A stretch of DNA of 64,000 nt from NCBI RefSeq assembly GCF_051433195.1, contig NZ_JBHMFT010000003.1:124001-188000 (forward strand). Reading direction: 5' to 3'. Below the pieces are notes generated by a model that had not been told where the DNA came from, ran no database searches, and was given only the letters and a program-made list of their open reading frames with translations. The position numbers and the translations under genes are program-made. Positions within the stretch are counted from its first letter, which is position 1; every line of letters starts with the position of its first letter. Origin of the DNA: Falsiroseomonas sp051433195. Its GTDB lineage: Bacteria > Pseudomonadota > Alphaproteobacteria > Acetobacterales > Acetobacteraceae. This document shows positions 32,666-40,670 of this stretch, piece after piece.

Positions 32666-33369
32666 ACGGCGCGCCAAGGGTCGCCATCGTCACCGCGGCC
32701 GGGCGTGGCATCGGGGCGGCGGTGGCGCAGCGCCTGGCCGGGGATGGCTGGCAGGTCGCGGTCATGTCGCCCTCCGGCGCCGCCGAAAAGCTGGCGGCGA
32801 CGCTGCCGGATGCGCTGGGCGTCACCGGATCCGTCACCGAGCCGGCCGACCTGGAGCGGCTGGTGGGCGCGACGCTGGAGCGTTTCGGCAGGATCGACGC
32901 GCTGGTGAACAATGCCGGCCACCCGCCGAAGGCGCCGCTGCTGGACCTGTCCGATGCGCAGTGGCATGCCGCCTTCGACATGGTGATGCTCTCGGCCATC
33001 CGCGCCCTGCGGCTGGTGCTGCCGGCGATGCGGGCGCAAGGCGCGGGCGCCGTGGTCAACCTCTCCTCCTACGCGGCGCTGGAGCCGGAGGCGGACTTTC
33101 CGGCGACGACCCTGCGCGCGGCGCTGGGGGCCTGGACCAAGCTGGCGGCGGATGAACTGGCCCCGGCCGGCATCCGGGTGAACGCGGTGCTGCCGGGCTT
33201 CGTCGACAGCCTGCCGGAGAAGGAAAGCCGCCGCGCCCGCATCCCGATGGGGCGCTATGCGCGGGCGGAGGAGATCGCGGCGGCGGTGGCGTACCTGCTG
33301 TCCGACCAGGCCTCCTACGTCACGGGGCAGAGCCTGCGCGTCGATGGCGGGCTGACGCGGCACGTCTGA
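32662..33369 (+). CDS. SDR-family protein with altered catalytic residues
   Basis: A 235-residue short-chain dehydrogenase/reductase fold. The nucleotide site Thr11-Ala-Ala-Gly-Arg-Gly-Ile-Gly and Asn83-Asn-Ala-Gly are intact, and Ser136 is in place. The Tyr-x-x-x-Lys pair is not: by my alignment to FabG the Tyr position is Ala148 (in Phe-Pro-Ala-Thr-Thr-Leu-Arg) and the Lys position is Arg152. It may still bind NAD(P)H, but standard SDR proton transfer looks impaired. From memory, a BKR-like SDR subgroup with imperfect catalytic residues exists. Translation is coupled to the flavin reductase gene. Confidence 0.85.
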   Translation: MNGAPRVAIVTAAGRGIGAAVAQRLAGDGWQVAVMSPSGAAEKLAATLPDALGVTGSVTEPADLERLVGATLERFGRIDALVNNAGHPPKAPLLDLSDAQWHAAFDMVMLSAIRALRLVLPAMRAQGAGAVVNLSSYAALEPEADFPATTLRAALGAWTKLAADELAPAGIRVNAVLPGFVDSLPEKESRRARIPMGRYARAEEIAAAVAYLLSDQASYVTGQSLRVDGGLTRHV

Positions 33370-33372
33370 AGG

Positions 33373-33996
33373 CTACGCCCGGCGGACAATGCAGCCGCTG
33401 AACCTGCCGGTGTTGTTGCGGTAGGTCAGCGCGCCGTCGCCGGTCACCTTGGTCACCACCACCTCGCCATCGGCCGGGTCGTTGGCGATGACGAAGGTGC
33501 TCTGCTGCGGCTTGAAGACGTCGTCCACCACGACGAAATGGCCGCCGCCCGCATTCCATGTGACATGGGCGATGCAGGGATGGCCGCGGCGGATGGCGCG
33601 GGTGAGGGCGGCCGGGACGCCGGCCTCCCCCACATCGACGAATTCCCAGCGCCCGAGGCCGAGCCGTTCCAGCACGGCGGGGTGCCGCATCCCGTGGGTG
33701 TAGGTGGTGCCGTCATAGACCGAGCCGGTCACCCGGCCGTAGATGCAGTAGATTTCCGGCTCCGACTTCACCGCCCACTCGATCGCGGCCCGGGCCAGCC
33801 CGGCGCCGATCTGGCTGCCGCCGGGCAGGCCCGAGGCGGAAACCCGGCTGCCGGTCGAGACGCCCTGCGCCATCAGGCCCTTCCTGATCTTGAAGTTGAC
33901 CATCAGGACGCAGGCGATGCCGCAGGAATTCACCTGGTCCTGCTTCTTGACCATGTGCACGCTGGCGAAGCGCGTGAAGCCGACATGCCAGGACAT
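33373..33996 (-). CDS. Papain-like cysteine peptidase-fold protein
   Basis: A 207-residue protein with a papain-like (C39/C70-like) active-site layout: Gln19 or Gln21, Cys25 in Gln-Val-Asn-Ser-Cys-Gly-Ile-Ala-Cys, His153 in Gly-Gly-Gly-His-Phe-Val-Val-Val-Asp-Asp, and Asn172/Asp173 in Ala-Asn-Asp-Pro. Between them is a Gly/Ser-rich loop (about 45-66). There is no signal peptide and no transporter domain as in bacteriocin-processing C39 exporters. I chose ATG 33996 with AGGTGG upstream; a GTG at 34005 is possible. It could be a peptidase, an amidase-like toxin or a secreted effector. It faces the SDR gene tail to tail. Confidence 0.72.
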   Translation of the reverse strand: MSWHVGFTRFASVHMVKKQDQVNSCGIACVLMVNFKIRKGLMAQGVSTGSRVSASGLPGGSQIGAGLARAAIEWAVKSEPEIYCIYGRVTGSVYDGTTYTHGMRHPAVLERLGLGRWEFVDVGEAGVPAALTRAIRRGHPCIAHVTWNAGGGHFVVVDDVFKPQQSTFVIANDPADGEVVVTKVTGDGALTYRNNTGRFSGCIVRRA

Positions 33997-34109
33997 CTGT
34001 TCCACCTCATGACGCGAAGCGTGCCGGGCGGCACGTCCGATCGGAGACGGAACGGTGTCACATCATGCATGATCCAGGATTGCGCGATGTTGCGCGGGCG
34101 GTGAGACGA

Positions 34110-35864
34110 TCAGCCGCGCTTCGCCAGGCCCTCCACCGCCGCGGCGTGGCGTTCCAGGACCAGGCGGCGCTTGACCTTCATCGTGGGAGTCAGCAGGCCG
34201 TTCTCCACCGTGAAGGGCTCGACCACGGTGCTCCCGCGGATGCGCTCGATGTTGGATAGGCGGCCGTTCACGCGGGCGATGGCGGCCTGGACTTTGTCGG
34301 CCATGCCGTCCGCCGGCACCACCAGCGCCACGATCGCAGGCCGCCCCTCGCCGGCGACGACGGCCTGGGTGATCTCGGGCTCGGCCATCAGCAGGCTCTC
34401 GAGCTTGGCGGGGCTGACCATGTCGCCGCCCAGGGTCTTGATGAAGTCCCGCTTGCGGTCGGTGATGCGGATATAGCCATCGGTGATTTCGCCGACATCG
34501 CCGGTGTGCAGCCAGCCATCGATCAGGGCGCGGGCGGTGCTGTCCGGGTCGTTCCAGTAGCCGTCCATCACCAGGTCGCCGCGCACGCACAACTCACCGT
34601 CCTCGGCGATGCGGGCCTCGACGCCCGGCAGGGGCGGGCCGACGGTGCTGCGGTGGTTGGCCCAGGGCGGGTTGACGCTGATGACGGGGCCGGCTTCGGT
34701 CTGGCCGTAGCCCTGGATGACGGGCAGGCCCATGGCCAGGAAGAAGCCCGAGAGGTCCGGATCGAGACGGGCGCCGCCGGAGACCAGGGCCAGCAGCTTG
34801 CCGCCGAAGCGCTCGCGCACCTTGGCGCGAACCAGGCGGTCCAGCACGGCGTCCTGGATCTTCTCAAGCATCGACAAGGGCGGGCCGTCCAGCCGGCGCA
34901 GGCCGAGTGCCAGGGCCTGGCGGAACAGCTTTTCCTTGAAGCCCCCGTCCTTCTCCACCTGCGCCTCGATCCGCCCGCGCAGCACTTCGAACAGGCGGGG
35001 GACGGCGGTGATGACGGTGGGCTGGATCTCCTTCAATTCCGCGGCCAGGCGGTCCGCACCGCGGGAATAGACCACCTCCAGGCCCAGCGAGGGCAGCAGG
35101 AAGCCACCCACCGTGTGTTCGTAGCTGTGCGACAGCGGCAGGAAGGACAGGTAGGGCGTGCCGTCCAGGTGCAGGCGGTTGGCGATGCGGGCCACGCCTT
35201 CCCGGTTCGCCAGCATGGCGCGGTGCGGCAGCATTACGCCCTTGGGCAGGCCGCCGGTGCCGCTGGTATAGACCAGGCAGGCGAGGCGGCCGGGCGGGAT
35301 CAACTCGGCCTCGGCCAGCAGCATCGCCGGGTCGGCGGGCGTCGCGATGGCCTCCGCCCAGTCAAGGCAGCCCGGCGCCCCGGGTTCCATGCAGATCGTC
35401 AGGTCGAGCGTGCGGCCGGCCTGGACGGCGGCTTCCGCCACCCGTTCGGCCAGCCGGTGGGTCGAGACGATGGCGACGGTGGCGCCGCTGTCGCGCAGGA
35501 TATGGGCGTGGTCGCCCACGGTGTTGGTGACGTAGGTCGGCACGGTGACGGCGCCGATCGCCATGGTGGCGGTATCGGCGATGGGAAATTCGGGCCGGTT
35601 CTCCGAGACCAGCAGGATGCGGTCGCCGGGCGAGACGCCCCTCGCGCGCAGGAGGGCGGCCATGGCGGCGACGCGGTGGGCGTACTCGCCCCAGGTGATC
35701 GCGTGCCAGGCGCCGGTCGAGGCGCCGCCCTGCCAATGCCGCAGCATCGGCCTGGCGTGCCAGCCGCGCGCCAGGTCCAGCATCATGTGCGGCAGGCTGG
35801 TCCAGTCCGAAGCGCCGGTTTTGGTCACCCTCTTGATCCCCCCATCGGCCGTTTGGCACGCCAC
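34110..35864 (-). CDS. Long-chain acyl-CoA synthetase (AMP-forming)
   Basis: A 584-residue FadD/FAA-type synthetase, activating fatty acids to acyl-CoA. Motifs: Tyr-Thr-Ser-Gly-Thr-Gly-Gly-Leu-Pro-Lys-Gly phosphate loop, Pro-Leu-Ser-His-Ser-Tyr-Glu, Gly-Tyr-Gly-Gln-Thr-Glu-Ala-Gly, Gly-Trp-Leu-His-Thr-Gly-Asp, and Asp-Arg-Lys-Arg-Asp. The C-terminal Met-Lys-Val-Lys-Arg is in place of the usual catalytic lysine segment. The start is uncertain: GTG 35864 gives the full frame, but GTG 35828 has a GGGGGGA site and would lose 12 residues. It is divergent from pepF and separate from the three ligases of the importer operon. Confidence 0.92.
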   Translation of the reverse strand: MACQTADGGIKRVTKTGASDWTSLPHMMLDLARGWHARPMLRHWQGGASTGAWHAITWGEYAHRVAAMAALLRARGVSPGDRILLVSENRPEFPIADTATMAIGAVTVPTYVTNTVGDHAHILRDSGATVAIVSTHRLAERVAEAAVQAGRTLDLTICMEPGAPGCLDWAEAIATPADPAMLLAEAELIPPGRLACLVYTSGTGGLPKGVMLPHRAMLANREGVARIANRLHLDGTPYLSFLPLSHSYEHTVGGFLLPSLGLEVVYSRGADRLAAELKEIQPTVITAVPRLFEVLRGRIEAQVEKDGGFKEKLFRQALALGLRRLDGPPLSMLEKIQDAVLDRLVRAKVRERFGGKLLALVSGGARLDPDLSGFFLAMGLPVIQGYGQTEAGPVISVNPPWANHRSTVGPPLPGVEARIAEDGELCVRGDLVMDGYWNDPDSTARALIDGWLHTGDVGEITDGYIRITDRKRDFIKTLGGDMVSPAKLESLLMAEPEITQAVVAGEGRPAIVALVVPADGMADKVQAAIARVNGRLSNIERIRGSTVVEPFTVENGLLTPTMKVKRRLVLERHAAAVEGLAKRG

Positions 35865-35867
35865 GGC

Positions 35868-35895
35868 TTGGCCTTGACCGTCGCACGTCTATATC
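35868..35895 (+). promoter_or_regulatory. Candidate promoter for pepF
   Basis: TTGGCC (35868-35873) and TATATC (35890-35895) are spaced by 16 bases, 33 bases upstream of the pepF GTG, in the short divergent gap with the acyl-CoA synthetase gene. Confidence 0.4.
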
Positions 35896-35928
35896 CAGGG
35901 GCAACAGCCGCCGGACACAAGGGACACC

Positions 35929-37743
35929 GTGACGATTAGCCAGGATTCCTCCGCCGAGAGCCTGCCCACCTGGGACCTTTCGGATCTGTACGCGGCGCCG
36001 GACGACCCGCGCCTGAACGCCGACCTCGACCGGGCCGAGAACGAGGCCAAGGCGTTCAACGCCAGCCATGCCGGCCGGCTGATCGGCCTGTCCGGCGACG
36101 CGCTGGCCACCGCGATCTCGACCTATGAGCGGATCGAGGAGGTGCTCGGCCGGGCGATGTCCTATGCCCAGCTGGTCTTCTCCGGCGATGCGCAATCGGC
36201 GGAAAATGGCCGCTTCTACCAGACGGTGCAGGAACGGGTGACGGCGATCAGCAGCCACCTGCTGTTCCTGACGCTGGAGCTGAACCGGCTGGACGATGCG
36301 GCGCTGGAGCCGAAATGCCGGCAATCCGCGGCGCTCACCCGCTTCCGCCCCTGGCTGCGCGACCTGCGCGTGTTCCGGCCGCACCAGCTTTCGGACGAGC
36401 TGGAGAAGCTGCTGCATGAGAAGGAGGTCACCGGCCGTTCCGCATGGAACCGCCTGTTCGACGAAACCACCGCCAGCATGCGCGTCGATGTGGCGGGGGA
36501 GGAGCTGACCGTCTCGGCGGCGCTGAATAACCTTTCCTCGGCCGACCGGTCGGTGCGCGCCGCGGCGGCGAAGGGGGTCTCGGCGGCGTTCGGGGAGCGG
36601 GTGCGGCTGTTCTCGCTGATCACCAACACCCTGGCGAAGGACAAGGAGATCATCGACGGCTGGCGCCAGTACCCGCGCCCGACCAGTGCCCGCAACCGCG
36701 CCAACATGGTCGAGGACGAGGTGGTGGACGCGCTGGTCTCGGCGGTGTGGAAAAGCCTGCCGCGGCTGTCGCATCGCTACTACCTGATGAAGGCGAAGTG
36801 GCTCGGCCTGCCCAAGCTGATGCATTGGGACCGCAACGCGCCGCTGCCGGAAGACAGCGACAGCACCATCCCCTGGCCGGAGGCGGTGACCCGCGTGCGC
36901 GCCGCCTATGGCGCCTTCAGCCCGGAGTTGGAGCGCATCGCGGCGCCGTTCTTCGAGAAGCCGTGGATCGACGCGGCGCTGCGGCCGGGCAAGGCTTCGG
37001 GGGCCTTCGCGCACCCCACCGTGCCCTCCGCGCACCCCTACCTGCTGCTGAACTACCACGGCCGCGCGCGGGACGTGATGACGCTGGCACATGAACTCGG
37101 CCATGGCGTGCACCAGGTGCTGGCGGCGCAGCAGGGTTATCTCATGTCCTCCACGCCGCTGACGCTGGCGGAGACGGCCAGCGTATTCGGCGAGATGCTG
37201 ACCTTCCGCGCCGTGCTGGATGCGGAAGCCGATCCCCGGAAGCGGCGCACGCTGCTGGCCGGCAAGGTCGAGGACATGCTGAACACCGTTGTCCGCCAGA
37301 TCGCCTTCTACCGGTTCGAGACCCTGCTGCATGACGAGCGCCGCAAGGGCGAGCTCTCGCATGAGCGGATCGGCGAGATCTGGATGCAGATCCAGACCGA
37401 AAGCCTCGGCCCGGCCTTCGACTTCACGCCGGACTACAGCGTCTACTGGGCCTACATCCCGCATTTCGTGCACACGCCGTTCTACGTCTACGCCTATGCC
37501 TTCGGCGACTGCCTGGTGAACGCGCTGTACGGCGTGTTCCGCGACGGGCATCCGCGGTTCCAGGAAAAGTACCTGGAGATGCTGCGCGCCGGCGGCACCA
37601 AGCGTCACCGCGAACTGCTGGCACCCTTCGGCCTGGATGCGTCCGATCCCGCCTTCTGGAACAAGGGCCTCGACGTCATCTCCGGCTTCATCGACGAGTT
37701 GGAGCGGGTTTCCGCGGCCGACGCGCTGGAAAGGACGGCCTGA
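35929..37743 (+). CDS. pepF: Oligoendopeptidase F (M3B family)
   Basis: A 604-residue zinc metallopeptidase of the M3B family, which cleaves medium-length peptides in the cytoplasm. The zinc motif is His388-Glu-Leu-Gly-His392, with the third ligand expected in the Glu-Thr-Ala-Ser-Val-Phe-Gly-Glu segment about 25 residues later. The N-terminal Trp-Asp-Leu-Ser-Asp-Leu-Tyr is typical of PepF. Late Tyr-Ala-Tyr-Ala-Phe-Gly-Asp residues line the site. It starts with GTG after AAGGGA. The UbiB-type kinase gene begins four bases after its stop, so the two are cotranscribed. It could feed on peptides brought by the peptide-type transporters. Confidence 0.95.
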   Translation: MTISQDSSAESLPTWDLSDLYAAPDDPRLNADLDRAENEAKAFNASHAGRLIGLSGDALATAISTYERIEEVLGRAMSYAQLVFSGDAQSAENGRFYQTVQERVTAISSHLLFLTLELNRLDDAALEPKCRQSAALTRFRPWLRDLRVFRPHQLSDELEKLLHEKEVTGRSAWNRLFDETTASMRVDVAGEELTVSAALNNLSSADRSVRAAAAKGVSAAFGERVRLFSLITNTLAKDKEIIDGWRQYPRPTSARNRANMVEDEVVDALVSAVWKSLPRLSHRYYLMKAKWLGLPKLMHWDRNAPLPEDSDSTIPWPEAVTRVRAAYGAFSPELERIAAPFFEKPWIDAALRPGKASGAFAHPTVPSAHPYLLLNYHGRARDVMTLAHELGHGVHQVLAAQQGYLMSSTPLTLAETASVFGEMLTFRAVLDAEADPRKRRTLLAGKVEDMLNTVVRQIAFYRFETLLHDERRKGELSHERIGEIWMQIQTESLGPAFDFTPDYSVYWAYIPHFVHTPFYVYAYAFGDCLVNALYGVFRDGHPRFQEKYLEMLRAGGTKRHRELLAPFGLDASDPAFWNKGLDVISGFIDELERVSAADALERTA

Positions 37744-37747
37744 GCCC

Positions 37748-39133
37748 ATGCCCGATGACCGGCCCCTGGATCGGAACCAGTCGACGCTGTTCGGCGAGAT
37801 GCGGCGCATGGTGCGCACTTCGGGCGCCGTGGGAGGAATCGCCGCGCGGGTGGCGGGGCAGCGCTTCCTCGGCATCAAGACCGACAAGATGGCGCATGCG
37901 GAGGATCTGAAGCAGATCCTCGGCGGGCTGAAGGGCCCGCTGATGAAGGTGGCGCAGTTCCTGTCGACGGTGCCGGAGGCGCTGCCGGAGGAATACGCGC
38001 AGGAACTGGCCACGCTGCAATCCAACGCGCCACCGATGGGCTGGTCCTTCGTGCGCCGGCGGATGCAGGGTGAGCTGGGCCCGGCCTGGCAGTCCCGCTT
38101 CAAGACCTTCAGCCAGGAGGCGGTCGCGGCGGCGAGCCTGGGGCAGGTGCATCGCGGCACGCTGCCGGATGGCCGCGAGGTGGCCTGCAAGCTGCAATAC
38201 CCGGACATGCCGAGCATCGTCGAGGCGGACCTGCGCCAGTTGAAGGTGGCGCTGAACCTGTACCGGCGGATGGACAGCACGCTCGACAATGCCGAGGCCT
38301 ACCAGGAGCTTTCGGCACGGCTGCGGGAGGAGTTGGATTACGAGCGCGAGGCCAGCCACATGCGCCTGTACGGCGCCATGCTGGCGGGCACGCCGGGCGT
38401 CGCGGTGCCGGTTGCCGTGCCGGAGTTGACCACGAAGCGTCTGCTGACGATGAGCTGGCTGGAAGGCCGGCCGATTCTCCGCCGGCTGGAGGAAGACCCG
38501 CCCGAGGAAGAGCGCAACGCCTATGCCACCGCGCTGTTCCGCGCCTGGTACGTGCCGTTCTACCGCTACGGCGTGATCCACGGCGACCCGCATCTCGGCA
38601 ACTACCAGGTGCGCGAGGATGCCGAGGTGGGGCATGGCGTGAACCTGCTCGATTTCGGCGTCATCCGCATCTTCCCGGCGAGCTTCGTCACCGGCGTGGT
38701 GATGCTGTACGAGGCGGTGCGCGACGACGACCGGGAGAAGGCGGCGGAGGCCTACCGCATCTGGGGTTTCCGCAACCTGTCGAAGGAAACCATGGAGGTC
38801 CTGAACCTCTGGGCGCGGTTCCTGTACGAGCCGCTGGTCGAGGACAAGGTCCGCTCCATCACGCCGAGCGAGGATCCGAGCTACGGCCGCAAGGTGGCGC
38901 AGACGGTGCATGAGGGGCTGAAGCGGACGGGTGGGGTGAAGATCCCGCGCGAATTCCCGCTGATGGACCGCGCCGCGATCGGCCTGGGCAGCGTGTTCTT
39001 CCGGTTGCGCGCGAAGGCGAACTGGCACCGGCTGTTCATGGAACTGGTGCACGACCATTCCGAAGCCGCGGTGGCGGAACGCCAGCGCGCGGCGGTACTG
39101 GCGGCGAAGGTGCCGGACAGCCTGGTGGGGTGA
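37748..39133 (+). CDS. ABC1/UbiB-family atypical kinase-like protein
   Basis: A 461-residue ADCK/UbiB-family protein. The family motif Lys-x-Gly-Gln is here Lys67-Val-Ala-Gln70, with Ala for Gly. The Ala-rich nucleotide loop is Ala127-Ala-Ala-Ser-Leu-Gly-Gln-Val-His, the ATP lysine is Lys148 in Ala-Cys-Lys-Leu-Gln-Tyr-Pro, and the ExD region is Glu-Leu-Asp-Tyr-Glu. The catalytic loop is Ile-His-Gly-Asp-Pro-His-Leu-Gly-Asn, and the metal site is Asp-Phe-Gly. Relatives support ubiquinone synthesis or lipid homeostasis. No C-terminal transmembrane pair typical of UbiB is seen, so this is probably a paralogue. It is cotranscribed with pepF. Confidence 0.9.
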   Translation: MPDDRPLDRNQSTLFGEMRRMVRTSGAVGGIAARVAGQRFLGIKTDKMAHAEDLKQILGGLKGPLMKVAQFLSTVPEALPEEYAQELATLQSNAPPMGWSFVRRRMQGELGPAWQSRFKTFSQEAVAAASLGQVHRGTLPDGREVACKLQYPDMPSIVEADLRQLKVALNLYRRMDSTLDNAEAYQELSARLREELDYEREASHMRLYGAMLAGTPGVAVPVAVPELTTKRLLTMSWLEGRPILRRLEEDPPEEERNAYATALFRAWYVPFYRYGVIHGDPHLGNYQVREDAEVGHGVNLLDFGVIRIFPASFVTGVVMLYEAVRDDDREKAAEAYRIWGFRNLSKETMEVLNLWARFLYEPLVEDKVRSITPSEDPSYGRKVAQTVHEGLKRTGGVKIPREFPLMDRAAIGLGSVFFRLRAKANWHRLFMELVHDHSEAAVAERQRAAVLAAKVPDSLVG

Positions 39134-39161
39134 ATGAGATGGTCCGGCGGTCGCGCCCTCC

Positions 39162-40142
39162 CTATCCCAGGCCGCGGGCACGCGCGACGGCGGCGCGAAC
39201 CGGAACCGGGACGAAGCGGCGCCAGACCTGCTGTGCCAGCGTCCCCTGTCGAGGCAGGGGCAGGGGCAGGGCCGTCTCGCCGAGCATGGCGGTGGTCCAT
39301 TCATGCAGGTCCGCGACGCAGCGGCGCAGCAGGGCGAGGCGTCTTGCCTCGAAGGCTTCGGTCGAGGCGAATTGCTCCCGCCCTCGGTGCATCTGCACCA
39401 GGAACTCCACCCCGGCCTGCGGTGCAACGCTTTCAATGTGCCAGTCGATCAGACCGGTACGGGCGACCTCCAGGATCATCAACTCGAAGCTGGCCGGCGT
39501 CATGACCCAGGCATGGCAGTCCTGATAGGCCGAATCCGGTTGCTCCCTGGTGTCCTGGAAGGCGCGCCAGGCATGGTCGAGGCTGTTGCTGACAAGGGCC
39601 GCGTGGCTCGGCTGCACCGCCCAGCCGGAGGCGCCGTTCAGCGTCGCGAAATAGGCCGTCGTGTCGAAGATGTCGCCAGGGCTGTGCCGGATCCGCTGTG
39701 CGTGATGCGCGGCCAGCAGCTTGCCCGTGCTGCTCGGGGGGCGGAAGAAGTCGAAGCAGCTGCGCTTGTCCGGTACTGCGAGGCTGATGCGGCCGCGCGT
39801 CGGATGCAGGAGATGCTCGGCCGAGCGCAGGATGCCGATGGGGTCCGGGAAGTGCTCGATGACATGGCTGGCAATCAGCAGGTCGAAGCTGCCGTGGTGT
39901 TCGGCGGGAATGGCGGCATGCAGCGGGCCGTCGTGCCAGACCACGTCCACCTCCTCGATGCGGGAGGTATCGACACTGCGATCGTCGCGGTACTTCGCAA
40001 TCAGGCCGTCGCGCGAGGCGTGGTCGACAATGGTGGTGTTCCAGCCGCGGCTGCGGGGCGCCATGGGCGCATGGCTCGGGCCGATCTCCAGGATGCGCGA
40101 GGTCTTCGAGGCGCCGGCCAACAGCAATTCGACCCTGGACAT
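39162..40142 (-). CDS. SAM-dependent methyltransferase-like protein
   Basis: A 326-residue class I methyltransferase-like protein. SAM motif I is at 17-22 (Ile-Leu-Glu-Ile-Gly-Pro), followed by an acidic strand end (Thr-Thr-Ile-Val-Asp-His) and the post-II region Phe-Asp-Leu-Leu-Ile-Ala-Ser-His-Val-Ile-Glu-His. Proteins with this N-terminus are common in polysaccharide or glycan gene sets, where they methylate sugars, but no such genes adjoin it here. Its start faces an AT-rich gap shared with the thioesterase gene. Substrate is unknown. Confidence 0.82.
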   Translation of the reverse strand: MSRVELLLAGASKTSRILEIGPSHAPMAPRSRGWNTTIVDHASRDGLIAKYRDDRSVDTSRIEEVDVVWHDGPLHAAIPAEHHGSFDLLIASHVIEHFPDPIGILRSAEHLLHPTRGRISLAVPDKRSCFDFFRPPSSTGKLLAAHHAQRIRHSPGDIFDTTAYFATLNGASGWAVQPSHAALVSNSLDHAWRAFQDTREQPDSAYQDCHAWVMTPASFELMILEVARTGLIDWHIESVAPQAGVEFLVQMHRGREQFASTEAFEARRLALLRRCVADLHEWTTAMLGETALPLPLPRQGTLAQQVWRRFVPVPVRAAVARARGLG

Positions 40143-40225
40143 GCCGCGGGAATTCCTCGAACCATCTTATTTCGTTATCGTATTAAAAAGCACGCGAGAT
40201 GACAAGACTGTCGGGAGCCGGATTG
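40143..40225. promoter_or_regulatory. AT-rich divergent regulatory gap
   Basis: This 83-base gap between the methyltransferase and thioesterase starts contains a patch (about 40166-40192, rich in TTATTT, TATCGTATTAAAAA) strikingly AT-rich for this genome. It probably holds both promoters, but I cannot fix individual -35/-10 pairs. Confidence 0.4.
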
Positions 40226-40669
40226 ATGCAGACGAGGCGACCGCTGGGCCGGGTTCGCCCGGAGTGGGTGGACCACTACGGCCACATGAACCTGGCCTAC
40301 TACCTGGTGGTCTTCGACCTGGCGACGGATGAGGTCTGGCCGGAATGGGGCCTCGGGCCGGGGCTGCGGGCGCGGGGGCTGGGCACCTTCGCCGTCGAAT
40401 CCTGGCAGGGCTACCGGCGCGAGGTGGTGCTGGATGCGCCGTTGGCGGCGGAGACCGCGCTGCTGGCCTTCGACGCCAAGCGCCTGCTGCTGCGGCACCG
40501 GTTGTACCACGCGGAGGAGGGGTTCCTCTCGGCGGAGAACGAGGTGCTGTTTCTCTGCGTCGATCTGGCGACGCGGCGGGTGGCGGCCTGGCCGGAGGAT
40601 GTCCTGACAATCTTCGCGCGGATGCGGGTGGCGGAACCTGCGCAGCGGCTGGCGCTGCGGCGCGGGTGA
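40226..40669 (+). CDS. Hot-dog fold thioesterase-like protein
   Basis: A 147-residue protein of the 4HBT-like hot-dog family, like the thioesterases tied to carnitine or betaine metabolism. Marks are Glu-Trp-Val-Asp-His-Tyr-Gly-His-Met-Asn-Leu-Ala-Tyr-Tyr with the usual Asp and His, then Ala-Thr-Asp-Glu-Val. It likely hydrolyses an acyl-CoA thioester. I chose ATG 40226 because GGGAG lies upstream; an ATG at 40199 would add nine residues. It meets the ABC exporter gene tail to tail. The acyl group is unknown. Confidence 0.85.
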   Translation: MQTRRPLGRVRPEWVDHYGHMNLAYYLVVFDLATDEVWPEWGLGPGLRARGLGTFAVESWQGYRREVVLDAPLAAETALLAFDAKRLLLRHRLYHAEEGFLSAENEVLFLCVDLATRRVAAWPEDVLTIFARMRVAEPAQRLALRRG

Positions 40670-40670
40670 G

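Noticed and set aside
35362..38289. A 975-codon open frame on the minus strand
   Set aside because: It runs antisense to pepF and the UbiB-like gene and out of frame through the acyl-CoA synthetase. No recognisable domain.
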